Translations under genes and position numbers: made by a program | Shown here: positions 25,739-34,999 of the stretch, one piece after another | How positions within the stretch are numbered: position 1 is the stretch's first letter | How the letters are laid out: each line of letters begins with the position of its first letter | DNA from: Agromyces lapidis | GTDB lineage: Bacteria > Actinomycetota > Actinomycetes > Actinomycetales > Microbacteriaceae | Assembly: GCF_009749405.1 (NCBI RefSeq) | Contig: NZ_WBIQ01000005.1 | Location: 399,377 to 463,376, forward strand | Reading direction: 5' to 3' | Length of the DNA stretch: 64,000 nucleotides | Notes under the pieces: generated by a model | Database searches by the model: none | The model's input: only the letters and a program-made list of their open reading frames with translations | Told to the model about the DNA's origin: nothing

Positions 25739-28606
25739 TCAGCCCGCCGCGGGGGGCGTGATGCTGATGAGCGCCGCGGTGTTGCCCTTGAAGGCCTTCT
25801 TCACCGAGATGACGGTGCCGTAGCCCACGCCGTCGTCGGCCGGGTTGCCCGAGCCGAACGGCCCGACACCCACGTCGACGCCGTCGTAGTCGGGCAGACG
25901 GTTTCCGGCGAGGTCGTACAGCGGGGTGCTGTACTGGGCGTTGCCGACCGACGGAACGACGGTCGACGCGTCACGGTCGCGGTAGAAGAGCCCGCCGGTC
26001 GCCTCGTTGAGTGCGAAGCCGGGCACCCAGCCGCGGTCGTCGGTGAAGGTGCTCACCGGGTCGAGGGCCGCGATGTCGGTGCAGAACTCGTCACCGGTGC
26101 CACCGATGAAGCACTCCGTGAACGGGTACGTCTTGGTGAGACCGAACGACGCGTTCGACGACTGGGCACGCGACGGCATGATGTTCAGCGTCGACGGGTC
26201 GGCGTCGGCCGCGGCACCGGTGCGCTGCAGCGGGTTGAAGTGGCTGTCGACGAGCAGGAGCCCGCCCTTCGCACCGTAGCTCGGCAGCGCCGCCTCGTTC
26301 GAGAGGATCTGGTTCGAGTTGCCGTACGTGGTGTCGCGGTACCAGACCAGAGCGCCCGGCGCGTTGTACGCGAGCTTCTCGACCTTCCAGGCGCCGTCGC
26401 TGTAGACGGAGTTGTAGCCGTACTTCAGGCCCTCGTCGAAGCCGTCGAAGTTGCGCCACTCGACCAGGTAGTACTGCGCCTTGACCGAGGTGCCGGTGTC
26501 GATGCGCCAGCCGGGGCCGGTGGTGTCGGCGAAGCTGCCGACCTTGGGCGTCCAGCCGTTCTCGCCCGACTCCACGTCGTCGCTCCACGTGGTGGTGTCG
26601 CCGCTCGTGAGCGAGAAGTCGTCGGCGAACCAGCCGCGCTCCTGGAAGGCGGCGTCGGTCGCCATGCGGAGGCGGAGGTCGATCGACTGGCCGGCGTAGG
26701 CCGAGAGGTCGACGTACTGGTGCTGCCAGCCGTGCGAGTCACCCGTGAGGCCGTACTTGCGGTCGCCGAAGCCGTGCAGGTTGCCGTTCGGGTCGGGGTA
26801 GCCGTCGGGGGTCGTGGCCTCCGTGCCGTCGGTGTTGAACACCTTCTGGTCGGTCCACGTGGTGCCGCCGTCGGTCGAGATCTCGACGAAGCCGAAGTCC
26901 CAGTCGGACTCGATCACGAAGTTGTTCCACATCCAGAACTTGGCGTCGGCGCCCACGTCGAGCTTGCGCTCGATGCGGATGTCGCCCCAGTCCTGGTCGG
27001 CGCCGGTGTACCACATGTTCTCGCCGCCGTGCGGGGCGGCGAGGGTGACGGTCTTGTCGGGGAGGTTCACCTTCACGCCGTCTTCGCTGCCCTTGAGGGG
27101 GCGCGAGTTCTGGCCGACCTTGACGGTGGTCTCGTCGTCACCGGGGTTCACGACCTGCGGGTCGGCCCAGCCGAGCACCCACTTGTCCCAGAGGCCCATG
27201 TGCGTCGGCATCGACTGGAAGATGGGGCCCGCGTGCGAGCCGGAGCTCATGAGGTCCCAGAAGTCGATGTCGCTGCTGCCGGCGTTCGAGGTGTCGTAGA
27301 GGTCGGGCAGACCGAGGTCGTGGCCGTACTCGTGAGCGAACACGCCGACGCCCGAGTCCTCGGGCTGCACGATGTAGTTCGAGAGCTGGAGGTCGGTGCC
27401 GGGGATCGTCGCGCCGCCGAGGACCGCCGAGGAGTGCGCCCACAGGGCGTACGTGCCCTGCGCGCCGCCGCCGCCGGACTTGTCTTCACCGGCGTGCACG
27501 AGCACGACGTGGTCGATCACGCCGTCGGGCTCGTTGACGTTGCCGTCGCCGTCGCGGTCGCCCTGGTCCTCGATGTCGTAGTCGGCCCAGGGGAAGTCGG
27601 GCTGCGCCTCGGCGAGGGCTGCGACCGCGTCGATCGGCAGCTGGCCGGGACCCTTGGGGTTGGAGGGGTGGCCCTGCTGGTCCTGCATGGGACCGGCCTC
27701 GTAGACGCCCTCTTCGTTCTGGTGGCACACCGTGGCGCCGTAGTACGCCTCGGAGTGCGGGACCGTGATCCACGGGGTCGCCTCACCGGTGACGGTGTAG
27801 GCGCCGCGCGACATCTCTTCGTACATCGACTTCATCGTGTAGCCCGAGATGTCGAAGCCGGGCTTGCCGTCGGGGCCGGTGAGGTCGGTGCGGACGCGCT
27901 CGGTGATGCCTTCGTCGGTGAAGAGCATCTTGTTGAAGTGCTCCGACGAGAAGTCGGGCACCCACATCGAGTTGTTGTCCTCGAGCTCGTAGTCGGCGGG
28001 GTTGGGGATGCCGTTGTGGAGGGGGCCGTTCTGGACGTTGCCGGGCTTGCAGGTGGTCGCACCGAACTCGGTCGGGACGTAGCTGCCGGTGAAGTCGTCG
28101 TTCGCCGCGTCGTTGAACTCGACGAGGATCGTGAGGAGCTTGGCCTCCTGGGTGACGTCGGCCTGCTTGTAGTTGGGGGACTTCTTCGGCTTCTTGGCGT
28201 CCTTGTTCGCCTTCAGCTGCTCCTGCTTGAGCTGCTTCGGGCTCTTGCCCGTCTCGTTCGACTTGTTCTCGAGCTTCGCGAGGCCGCCCGCGGCCTGCGG
28301 GTTGCCTGCGGCGAACTTCGCGTCGATCTCCATGGCGGTCGCCAGCGCGTCCTCGGCGCTCGGGGTGACGACCTTGTTGCCGTGGATGTCGAAGGCGGCT
28401 TCGTCGTCGGCACCCACGACCGCCTCCGCACGGGGGGCGACGTAGTTCATGTAGTACTCCGAGTCGCTGATCACCGGCGGCGATACCGGTGATTCAGCCG
28501 CGGCAGCGGTGCTGACTCCGAACGACACCATTCCGGTGGCGGCGAGTGCGAGCACCGGGACGACCGCGACCGCACGCTTGCGCGCGCGGCTGGTGAATCC
28601 AGACAT
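25739..28606 (-). CDS. Secreted M6 metalloprotease, immune inhibitor A type
   Basis: A 955-residue protein starting at ATG 28606, with AAGGGAG 4 bases upstream. A signal peptide (RARKRAVAVVPVLALAATG, ending near AAAAES) is followed by a propeptide with a Lys-rich stretch, then the M6 catalytic domain with the zinc motif HEYGHDLGLPD near residue 420 and an upstream calcium-type loop DRDGDGNVNEPDG. The C-terminal half resembles InhA with carbohydrate-binding-like beta domains (SGDTTTWSDDVESGENGW). InhA-type enzymes degrade extracellular proteins; here a nutritional role is as likely as any other. The window also holds a second secreted protease (M9 type), so the organism seems equipped for extracellular protein breakdown. 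Confidence 0.93.
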   Translation of the reverse strand: MSGFTSRARKRAVAVVPVLALAATGMVSFGVSTAAAAESPVSPPVISDSEYYMNYVAPRAEAVVGADDEAAFDIHGNKVVTPSAEDALATAMEIDAKFAAGNPQAAGGLAKLENKSNETGKSPKQLKQEQLKANKDAKKPKKSPNYKQADVTQEAKLLTILVEFNDAANDDFTGSYVPTEFGATTCKPGNVQNGPLHNGIPNPADYELEDNNSMWVPDFSSEHFNKMLFTDEGITERVRTDLTGPDGKPGFDISGYTMKSMYEEMSRGAYTVTGEATPWITVPHSEAYYGATVCHQNEEGVYEAGPMQDQQGHPSNPKGPGQLPIDAVAALAEAQPDFPWADYDIEDQGDRDGDGNVNEPDGVIDHVVLVHAGEDKSGGGGAQGTYALWAHSSAVLGGATIPGTDLQLSNYIVQPEDSGVGVFAHEYGHDLGLPDLYDTSNAGSSDIDFWDLMSSGSHAGPIFQSMPTHMGLWDKWVLGWADPQVVNPGDDETTVKVGQNSRPLKGSEDGVKVNLPDKTVTLAAPHGGENMWYTGADQDWGDIRIERKLDVGADAKFWMWNNFVIESDWDFGFVEISTDGGTTWTDQKVFNTDGTEATTPDGYPDPNGNLHGFGDRKYGLTGDSHGWQHQYVDLSAYAGQSIDLRLRMATDAAFQERGWFADDFSLTSGDTTTWSDDVESGENGWTPKVGSFADTTGPGWRIDTGTSVKAQYYLVEWRNFDGFDEGLKYGYNSVYSDGAWKVEKLAYNAPGALVWYRDTTYGNSNQILSNEAALPSYGAKGGLLLVDSHFNPLQRTGAAADADPSTLNIMPSRAQSSNASFGLTKTYPFTECFIGGTGDEFCTDIAALDPVSTFTDDRGWVPGFALNEATGGLFYRDRDASTVVPSVGNAQYSTPLYDLAGNRLPDYDGVDVGVGPFGSGNPADDGVGYGTVISVKKAFKGNTAALISITPPAAG

Positions 28607-28891
28607 GCTTCTCCCTTCGAGTGACTCGGCGGAGGTGACCGTCGAGACACGCACGGCGCCCGTCGGTGGACGGACGTAATCGGCATACTGCCGTGAGCAG
28701 ACGTGTCTATGGAAGAGCTGTATCGAATCTGTGGAGAACTTCGCACGGTCGTTGCGCGGAACGGCGCGGATCGGACGACGCGTGCGGTTTTCTGGTGTCG
28801 TGATCCCGCCACTTGGCGGAATTACGACAGCTGCGCGGTGGTGATTCCGAGTCGGGCCCCTCGTCCTCGAGGGTGCTCGATCGCGGAGCGC

Positions 28892-29566
28892 TCAGCCGAG
28901 CAGCAGGGAGCGCAGCTGGTCGGCCGAGTGCACGACCGCCATCGCGTCGCCGGCCTCGGCGGGCGAGCCGTAGCCCCATTCGACGAGGATCGTCGGCACC
29001 CCGTTGGCGAGCGCGCCGAGGGTGTCGTAGCCGCGGTCGCCGACCATGACGGAGTTCGCGGTGTCGACGCCCTGCGACTGCAGGCGGCGCAGTGCCTCGG
29101 CGACGACGTCGGCCTTCGTGCTGCGCGACTCGTCGTCGCTCGCCCCGGTGATCACGGTGAAGTACTCGCTGAGGCCGGCGTGGTCGAGCACCTGGCGTGC
29201 CATCCGCTCGGGCTTCGAGGTCGCGAGGGCGATCGGCACCCCCGCCGCGTGGAGCCGCTCGAGCACGCCGGCGACGCCGGGGAACACGGGCGAGCGCAGC
29301 ACGTGCTCGCCGTAGTGGTCGCGGTAGACGTTCAGAGCCTCCCAGGCCTCGGCGTCGTCGAAGCCGGCCGTCATGCGGAGGCTGTCGAGCAGCGGGGGGC
29401 CGACGTAGGTGCGCAGCGTGTCGTCGGAGGGCACCGGCAGGCCCATCTCGGCGAACATGTGCGCGAGGGAGCCCGTGATGTCGGCGGCGGAGTCGATGAT
29501 GGTGCCGTCGAGATCGAACAGCACGGCCGACCACGTACGAGTGGGGGAGAGGGTCGGGGAAGTCAC
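28892..29566 (-). CDS. HAD-superfamily hydrolase, phosphoglycolate-phosphatase-like
   Basis: A 224-residue protein starting at GTG 29566 with AGGA 6 bases upstream. HAD motif I is LFDLDGTIIDS (D18, D20), motif II is ALATSKP, motif III is the lysine in STKADVV, and motif IV is VMVGDRGYDTLGA. The cap domain is the small helical type of the Gph/PGP subfamily. It likely dephosphorylates a small phosphate ester such as phosphoglycolate; specificity is not evident. An isolated gene; 285 bases separate it from the M6 protease start, holding the protease promoter and one short palindrome at 28806-28819 (CCGCCACTTGGCGG). Confidence 0.88.
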   Translation of the reverse strand: MTSPTLSPTRTWSAVLFDLDGTIIDSAADITGSLAHMFAEMGLPVPSDDTLRTYVGPPLLDSLRMTAGFDDAEAWEALNVYRDHYGEHVLRSPVFPGVAGVLERLHAAGVPIALATSKPERMARQVLDHAGLSEYFTVITGASDDESRSTKADVVAEALRRLQSQGVDTANSVMVGDRGYDTLGALANGVPTILVEWGYGSPAEAGDAMAVVHSADQLRSLLLG

Positions 29567-29677
29567 CGTGACATCCTAGGACGCGAGAATTCGAGTGATG
29601 CTCGTATTGCGGCAGGCCTCAGCGAACCCGCAGCGAGTGTTCAGGCGGTGAGTTCGGCACGCGGATGCCGCTGCGCC

Positions 29678-29707
29678 GCGCCGTGACGGACGACGGGATC
29701 ACGGCGC
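29678..29707 (-). terminator. Hairpin after nucS
   Basis: GCGCCGTGA at 29678-29686 pairs with TCACGGCGC at 29699-29707 across a 12-base loop, 10 bases beyond the nucS stop on the minus strand. The remaining bases up to the HAD start at 29566 show nothing else distinctive. Confidence 0.5.
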
Positions 29708-29716
29708 GCGGCCCGC

Positions 29717-30412
29717 TCAGAACAGCCGCGAGTCGCCGTCGTCGACGCCGCGCATCGCGTCGTAGTCGAGCACCAGGCAGCGGATTCCGCGGTCTTCGGC
29801 GAGGGTGCGCGCCTGCGGCTTGATCTCCTGCGCGGCGAACACCCCGGTGACGGGGGCGAGCAGTGGGTCGCGGTTCATGAGCTCGAGGTAGCGGGTCAGC
29901 TGCTCGACGCCGTCGATGTCGCCGCGACGCTTCAGCTCGACGGCGACGCTCGCGCCCGAGGCATCCGTCGCGAGGATGTCGACCGGGCCGATCGCCGTCA
30001 TGTACTCGCGTCGCACCAGGCGGTGCCCCTCGCCGAGCAGCTCGATCTGCTCGGCGAGCAGCTTCTGCAGGTGCGCCTCGACGCCGTTCTTCTGGAGGCC
30101 GGGGTCGATGCCGAGCTCGTGCGCGGAGTCGTGCAGCACCTCGTGGATCGAGACGATCAGGCGGTCGGCCGTCTTCTTGTGCGTGACCGTCCACAGCTCG
30201 ACGATGCCGGCCGCGCGCTGCTCGTCGTCGGGCTCGCTCGTCGCGAGGGTGCAGGGCGGGCTCATCCAGTTGAGGGGCTTGTAGCTGCCGCCGTCGGAGT
30301 GCACGAGGAGGCTGCCGTCGCCCTTCACCATGAGCAGGCGGGTCGCGAGCGGGAGGTGGGCTTGGAGCCGCCCCGCGTAGTCGACGGAGCAGCGGGCGAT
30401 GACGAGACGCAC
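29717..30412 (-). CDS. nucS: Mismatch-specific endonuclease NucS
   Basis: A 231-residue protein beginning [40 protein letters not shown] as in actinobacterial NucS/EndoMS. The C-terminal nuclease domain shows [24 protein letters not shown], containing the D-x(n)-E-x-K catalytic site, and YLELMNRD. The last residues, DSRLF, fit the sliding-clamp-binding tail of this enzyme. NucS replaces MutS/MutL mismatch repair in Actinobacteria by cutting both strands at mismatches. The start ATG 30412 matches the conserved N-terminus. The length and end-to-end pattern fit the family. Confidence 0.95.
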   Translation of the reverse strand: MRLVIARCSVDYAGRLQAHLPLATRLLMVKGDGSLLVHSDGGSYKPLNWMSPPCTLATSEPDDEQRAAGIVELWTVTHKKTADRLIVSIHEVLHDSAHELGIDPGLQKNGVEAHLQKLLAEQIELLGEGHRLVRREYMTAIGPVDILATDASGASVAVELKRRGDIDGVEQLTRYLELMNRDPLLAPVTGVFAAQEIKPQARTLAEDRGIRCLVLDYDAMRGVDDGDSRLF

Positions 30413-30490
30413 CCGACGAGTGTATCCGCCGCTCGGGGGGTCGTTCTGCGACAGCGCGGCCGTGAGTGCGCCCTGATCCTGACGGAATCC

Positions 30491-30616
30491 GACCCCCGGA
30501 ACGGGTGTGCTCGGGCGAACCCCGGAAGGGGTGCTCGGGCGAACCGCGGAACGGGTGCTCGGGCGACCCCCGGAACGGGTGTGCTCGGGCGACCCCCGGA
30601 ACGGGTGTGCTCGGGC
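30491..30616. repeat. Five tandem repeats of 24-26 bp
   Basis: Units start at 30491, 30517, 30541, 30565 and 30591 and share GGAACGGGTGTGCTCGGGCG or a close variant; two units are 24 bp (missing a TG) and three are 26 bp. Each unit contains the partly self-complementary CCCCCGGAACGGG. The array fills most of the 222-bp gap between nucS and the MFS gene. The region has no gene. Confidence 0.85.
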
Positions 30617-30634
30617 GCCAGGCCGGCGGGCGGG

Positions 30635-31867
30635 TCAGGAGGATGCGACGCGGCTGCGTTCGCGCGCGGCCGGGGCCGCGAGGAACGAGAGCACGAGCAG
30701 CACGAGGATGACGAGGAGCGCGTTGAGGATGCCGAACTGCTGGCCGATGAACCCGAGCAGGGGCGGGCCCGTGAGGAAGGCGCAGTAGCCGATGATCGCG
30801 ACCGCGCTCACGCGCGCCGCCGAGTCGGTCGGGTGGTCGGCGGCGGCCGACATGCCCACTGGGAACCCGAGCGAGGAGCCGACTCCCCAGAGCACGGTGC
30901 CCACGACGAGCATCCAGGTCTCGGTGCCGAAGATGAAGAGCGAGAGCCCGATGATGCCGACGATCGCGAGGACGCGCAGCACCGGCACGCGCCCGTACCG
31001 GTCGAGCACCGGCCCGCCGACGACGCGGGCTGCCGTGATCGAGACCGTGAACACGCCGAACATGATCGCGCCGATCGTCGCGTCGAAGCCGTGCCCGTCG
31101 ACGACGGCGAGGGCGAGCCAGTCGTTGGCCGAGCCCTCGGCGAACGACATGCCGAGCATGATGACCCCGATGAGGAGGAGGCGCACATCGCCCCAGACGG
31201 CGAGGTTGGCCCTGAGGCGCTCGGCGAACGGCGGGCGGGGGGTGTCCGCGTGGGTGTCGTCGCCGACCTCGGCTCGCAGGGGCACTGAGCGCACCGCGAC
31301 GAAGATGGCGACGGCGATGCCGAGCGCGATGGCCAGGAGGTGGATCGACACCGGCACCTCGGCAGCGGAGGCGGCCGCCGCGACCCCCGCGCCCGCGACC
31401 GTGCCGAAGGAGAAGAAGGCGTGCATGAGCGGCATGACCGTTCGGCCGATCTCGCGCTCGGCCTCGGCGCCCTCGACGTTCATCATCACGTCGACGGCGC
31501 CGTTGCCGAAGCCGAAGAGGGCGAGGCCGATGACCACGAGCGGCACCGAGGGAAGGAGGGCGGAACCCCCGATGCCGGTGAACACGAGCCCCGCCGAGAC
31601 GGTCACGAGCGCGCCGATCATGCCGAGGCGCGCGCCGAGCCGGGCGAGCAGCCACGGTGCGGCGATGAGTCCGAGCACCGCGCCGGCCGAGGAGGCGAGG
31701 ATGACGAGACCGACCCCCTGCGTGCTGAGCCCGGTGTCGTCGCGGATCGCGGGGATGCGCGCGACCCAGCTCGCCATGCCGAGCCCCGAGAGGAAGAAGA
31801 TCGCGAAGATGGCGTTGCGCCAGGCGACGAGTTCGCGCGGGCGGCGGGTCGCGGTCGGTTCTGCCAT
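30635..31867 (-). CDS. MFS transporter
   Basis: A 410-residue protein with about 12 hydrophobic helices in two halves, starting at ATG 31867 with GAGGA 6-7 bases upstream. The N-terminus FLSGLGMASWVARIPAIRDDTGLS and the loop LGARLGMIGALVTV fit the FucP/YbjJ-like MFS group, and GPVLDRYGRVPVLRVLA is the second conserved loop. Substrate unknown; this group includes sugar and small-molecule carriers. The promoter holds a 16-bp perfect palindrome whose core recurs at the LacI gene at 44514, so LacI control is likely. Confidence 0.9.
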   Translation of the reverse strand: MAEPTATRRPRELVAWRNAIFAIFFLSGLGMASWVARIPAIRDDTGLSTQGVGLVILASSAGAVLGLIAAPWLLARLGARLGMIGALVTVSAGLVFTGIGGSALLPSVPLVVIGLALFGFGNGAVDVMMNVEGAEAEREIGRTVMPLMHAFFSFGTVAGAGVAAAASAAEVPVSIHLLAIALGIAVAIFVAVRSVPLRAEVGDDTHADTPRPPFAERLRANLAVWGDVRLLLIGVIMLGMSFAEGSANDWLALAVVDGHGFDATIGAIMFGVFTVSITAARVVGGPVLDRYGRVPVLRVLAIVGIIGLSLFIFGTETWMLVVGTVLWGVGSSLGFPVGMSAAADHPTDSAARVSAVAIIGYCAFLTGPPLLGFIGQQFGILNALLVILVLLVLSFLAAPAARERSRVASS

Positions 31868-31899
31868 CGGGGAGTCCTCATCGGTGTCGCGGTCGAGTC

Positions 31900-31922
31900 A
31901 TCGAATCGATTCGATCACTGTA
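31900..31922 (-). promoter_or_regulatory. LacI-type operator and -10 element of the MFS gene
   Basis: ATCGAATCGATTCGAT at 31900-31915 is a perfect 16-bp palindrome with central CG. On the minus strand TACAGT (31922-31917) directly precedes it, so the operator would cover the transcription start. Its 12-bp core CGAATCGATTCG recurs at 44486-44497. Confidence 0.65.
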
Positions 31923-31955
31923 CCCGAGCCGTCGGGATGTCGCATCCCGGAACCG

Positions 31956-31987
31956 CTCGTGCGGCCCGGAGGACCGGGCCGCACGAG
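31956..31987 (-). terminator. Strong hairpin terminator of the collagenase-like gene
   Basis: Perfect 14-bp stem CTCGTGCGGCCCGG (31956-31969) with CCGGGCCGCACGAG (31974-31987), loop AGGA; four more pairs (AACC/GGTT) extend it past one bulge. It lies 22 bases beyond the stop at 32010. A second small perfect stem (CGGGATG/CATCCCG, 31933-31949) follows it on the minus strand. Confidence 0.75.
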
Positions 31988-32009
31988 GGTTCGGGATTGG
32001 CCGGAAGGC

Positions 32010-34592
32010 TCAGAAGCTCGCCGTGACGCTCACCCCCGCGAAGTCGGTCACGCCGGTGAGGGCGACGTAGTTCCATCCGGCCTGCGGCCACTCGACGACG
32101 ACCCGCTCGGTGGTGCTGCCGGGAACGGTCGAGCGTGCGACGTGCGCATTGCGGTCGGCCCAGCCGTAGCAGTTGTAGTACAGGTCGAGGTCGCCGGTGC
32201 CGCCCGAGGTCTCGACCGTCACACGGGGCGTGCCGGCCGGAACCCAGACGAACAGGTGGTCGGTCCCGCCGGCCGAGCCCGAGCGCGCCGACCGCACGCA
32301 CCCGTTCTCGAGCATGCGCAGGTCGGCGGCGTCGCACTCGGGCAGCCCGGGGCCGGGCCCGTCGTCGCCCTCGACGATCACCTGGTGCGTCGTCGTCGCG
32401 GTCGCGCCGTCGTCGTCGGTGACGGTGAGCCGCACCGTGTAGTCGCCCGCGGCGGCGTAGCTCGCCACGGGGTTCTGCTCGGTCGAGGTCTGCCCGTCGC
32501 CGAACGACCAGCTCCACGCGGCGATCGTGCCGTCGGCGTCGGTCGAGGCATCCGTGAACGCGACCGCGAGGCCGTCGATGCTCGTCTCGAAGGCGGCGAC
32601 CGGCGCAGTGTTCTCGGGGTCGGTGCCGCCCCCGCCGAGGTCGTCGCTGCAGTCGCCCGCGGCGCAGCGCGTGAGGTAGTCCGCGAACTCCGCGTCGTAG
32701 CGCGTGCCGATCGTCTGGGTGAGGTAGCTGCGCGCCTCGTCCCAGCGGCCCGCGCGATACGAGCCGAGCACCGTCTGCAGCTCGCTCGGGTGCTCGTTCA
32801 GCAGGAACGCCGCAGCGAGGTAGCCCCAGCGGTAGACCCGCTCGGTGCCGTGGTCGTACGAGGTGTCGAACAGCTCGCTCAGCTTGTAGGTGCCGAGCGC
32901 CGCGGCCGACTGCGCCGCGGTGTACGCCTCGCCGCGGTAGTGGTACGAGATGTACTCGGCGAAGCCCTCGACCCACCAGATCGTCGGGGTCTGCATGTTC
33001 TCGGCGAAGTCGCCGTGCATGTTGAACCGGCCGTCGAGGTAGTGGGTGTACTCGTGGTTGAGGTTCCACACCGCGAACGCGGGGCGCAGCCATTCGGCCT
33101 CGTAGGCGATGAAGCGGGCGATGTTGTCGGATGCCGCGGGGTCGCCCTCGAGGTACATGCCGCCGTTGTTCGTGTCGATGTCGAAGATCGCACCGGCGTA
33201 GTCGCCGTAATCGGCGCTCGAGTCGAACACGACGACCTCGATCTGGTCGTTGACGTCGTTCGGCACCGGACCCGGGTCCTTCGCGACCGCGTGGAAGTAG
33301 CGGTCCTGGGCGAGCAGGCTCTCGCAGCTCGTCGCGAGCTCCTGCGTGCTCATCTCCTGGGCCCGGATGGTGATGCCCGCGGAGCAGTCGTGGCGCACGG
33401 GCAGCACCGCGTCGGCGACACGGTCGGCGAGGTCGCACGTGCCGTACTCGGCGCAGGCGTCGCCGTCGTAGTAGTTCACGACGGTCGCGGTCGCGATCCA
33501 GAGCGGCGCGGTCGGGCTGCCGAGCGAGGTGCGGCCGAGCAGGTCGATCACGAGCGGCTTCGCCGCAGCGCGGATGGCGTCGTCGCCGAGGAACCGGGCG
33601 AGTTCGCGGCCCGCGTTCGACGGCAGGAAGCCGGAGTCGCCGCCGACGAGGTCGAGGTGGGCCACGGCGAAGTCGCGCAGCGTGGTGAGTACGCCCGGGT
33701 CGGCCGCGATGGCCGAGACGAAGGCCGGCACCTGGTGGCCCCGGAACAGCACGGTGAAGGTGTTGTTCACAGCGTTGCGCATCCACCAGGATGCCTCGTA
33801 GTCGGCGTCGTAGCCGGTGAGCAGCCGCTCGACGACGTCGAGGTAGCGCGCGTTGAGCTCGGAGCTGTCGATCAGGATGACCGCCTCGCTCAGGATCTCG
33901 CCGTTCGCGTCGGTGACGTCGCGCGAGCGTGCGTTGCCGAAGTAGGCGTCGAGCGCCCCGGCGGTGGCGTTCGACAGCGTGCTGCCGTAGTCGCCCACGT
34001 TCTCGGCGTCGTAGTACTGCACGTAGTAGCCGGCGCGGAGGAACAGCACGAGCTGCGCCGCCGAGGTGGAGTTGTCACCGGGGTAGTTCTGCGCGACCGT
34101 GCGCAGCGCGTTCGCGACCGAGACCATCTGCGACTCGGCGAAGATCGCCTTCGCCTCAGCGCCCTTCACCGAGAACAGCCCGTTCACGCAGTCGGTGGTG
34201 CTCGCGCGGACCAGGTCGACGAGCGCCTGGCCCTGCACTGCGGCGAACGCGGCGGCACTGCACTCCGCCGCCGCGGCTCGGGCCGTCGACCGGCTCGCGG
34301 TCCCGGCCGAGGGCCGGTCGGGCAGTTCGACCTCGCGGCCGGCCTCGGTGCGGTGCACCGCCTCGTTGGCGGTCAGCGGGGCCGTCGCCTCGAGGGCGTC
34401 GGCGCCTGAGGAGTCGCTCGCGCCCGCGGCGTCGGCCGTGCCGATCTCGGACGCTGGCCCGAAGCCGGTCTCCGCCGTGGCGGCGGGGAGTGCGGCGTTC
34501 GCCGCGAGTGGGGTGCAGAGACTGAACAGGAGCGTGAGCGACAGTGCGACTGCCGCCCCCGCCCCGCCTCGTCGTCGGAACGTCGTGGTCAT
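32010..34592 (-). CDS. Secreted M9 collagenase-like metalloprotease with PKD and PPC domains
   Basis: An 860-residue protein from ATG 34592, with GGAGG 6-7 bases upstream. A signal peptide (RRRGGAGAAVALSLTLLFSL, cleaved near ANAAL) leads to a long N-terminal activator-like helical region, then the M9 catalytic domain with zinc motif NLNHEYTHYLDGRFNMHGDF (HExxH near residue 513) and the downstream glutamate in WWVEGFAEYISYHYRGE. After the catalytic part come a PKD domain (APVAAFETSIDGLAVAFTDAS, SWSFGDG) and a PPC-type domain (ELAGGTDHLFVWVPAGT-like, ending GVSVTASF). M9 enzymes degrade collagen-like proteins; the PKD and PPC domains probably help substrate binding and secretion. Confidence 0.9.
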   Translation of the reverse strand: MTTTFRRRGGAGAAVALSLTLLFSLCTPLAANAALPAATAETGFGPASEIGTADAAGASDSSGADALEATAPLTANEAVHRTEAGREVELPDRPSAGTASRSTARAAAAECSAAAFAAVQGQALVDLVRASTTDCVNGLFSVKGAEAKAIFAESQMVSVANALRTVAQNYPGDNSTSAAQLVLFLRAGYYVQYYDAENVGDYGSTLSNATAGALDAYFGNARSRDVTDANGEILSEAVILIDSSELNARYLDVVERLLTGYDADYEASWWMRNAVNNTFTVLFRGHQVPAFVSAIAADPGVLTTLRDFAVAHLDLVGGDSGFLPSNAGRELARFLGDDAIRAAAKPLVIDLLGRTSLGSPTAPLWIATATVVNYYDGDACAEYGTCDLADRVADAVLPVRHDCSAGITIRAQEMSTQELATSCESLLAQDRYFHAVAKDPGPVPNDVNDQIEVVVFDSSADYGDYAGAIFDIDTNNGGMYLEGDPAASDNIARFIAYEAEWLRPAFAVWNLNHEYTHYLDGRFNMHGDFAENMQTPTIWWVEGFAEYISYHYRGEAYTAAQSAAALGTYKLSELFDTSYDHGTERVYRWGYLAAAFLLNEHPSELQTVLGSYRAGRWDEARSYLTQTIGTRYDAEFADYLTRCAAGDCSDDLGGGGTDPENTAPVAAFETSIDGLAVAFTDASTDADGTIAAWSWSFGDGQTSTEQNPVASYAAAGDYTVRLTVTDDDGATATTTHQVIVEGDDGPGPGLPECDAADLRMLENGCVRSARSGSAGGTDHLFVWVPAGTPRVTVETSGGTGDLDLYYNCYGWADRNAHVARSTVPGSTTERVVVEWPQAGWNYVALTGVTDFAGVSVTASF

Positions 34593-34710
34593 CGTTGACC
34601 TCCATCGGTTGTCTGCCTTGCGGTCGGAGAAACCGGCACTTCGGGTTCCCGACCCTGTGCTGACCCCGGCGCGAGCCGGAGACGGCGCGTCATCGTCGAG
34701 CGCCGCGGAC

Positions 34711-34761
34711 ATACTGTCATGTATTACACATCACGCGCTACATATTGAACACAAATTTGTC
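34711..34761. promoter_or_regulatory. AT-rich island upstream of the M9 protease gene
   Basis: Within the 407-bp gap between the M9 gene and the sulfatase gene, about 50 bases are AT-rich against a GC-rich background. They contain the perfect palindrome ACAAATTTGT (34751-34760) and an ATGTA...TACAT pair. On the minus strand TAATAC may be a -10 element. A regulator site for the protease is likely. The stretch 34762-34930 shows nothing I can name. Confidence 0.4.
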
Positions 34762-34934
34762 CCCCGATCGAGGGAGTGACCCTGCGCTCAGCGCGCGCCG
34801 GAACCGCCCGCCCCCCGAGGAATCACGGCCATCGTGGCGATTCGCACGGGCTGCGGATGTCCCCCGGGGGCCTGCGGAGGCGAGGCGGCAGGCGCGCGCC
34901 GCCGGCGCTGGTCCGGAGGCGCGCGACGGCGACC

Positions 34935-34980
34935 TTGTCGCGGGGCGATGCGCCGGACTAGGGTGCTGCTAATCGATTAA
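34935..34980 (+). promoter_or_regulatory. Promoter and LacI-type operator of the sulfatase gene
   Basis: TTGTCG (34935-34940), an 18-base spacer, and TAGGGT (34959-34964) form a candidate promoter; CTAATCGATTAA at 34969-34980 (core TAATCGATTA palindromic) covers the expected start. The half-site TTAATCG recurs in the 28-bp palindrome at 36482, implying one LacI repressor for both. Confidence 0.6.
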
Positions 34981-34999
34981 CAACTCGAAGGGGAGTGCG

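Noticed and set aside
25724..28492. A 920-residue open frame on the plus strand opposite the M6 protease
   Set aside because: The minus strand carries a signal peptide, HEYGH zinc site and full-length family pattern; the plus reading shows none.
28806..28819. CCGCCACTTGGCGG mirrored element downstream of the HAD gene
   Set aside because: The 6-bp arms with a 2-base centre are too small to call a terminator, and no second copy is seen near a promoter. Kept only as a note in the HAD entry.
30792..34409. A 1205-residue open frame on the plus strand across the MFS and M9 genes
   Set aside because: It spans two genes on the other strand plus their terminator and promoter, and its translation has no family signature.
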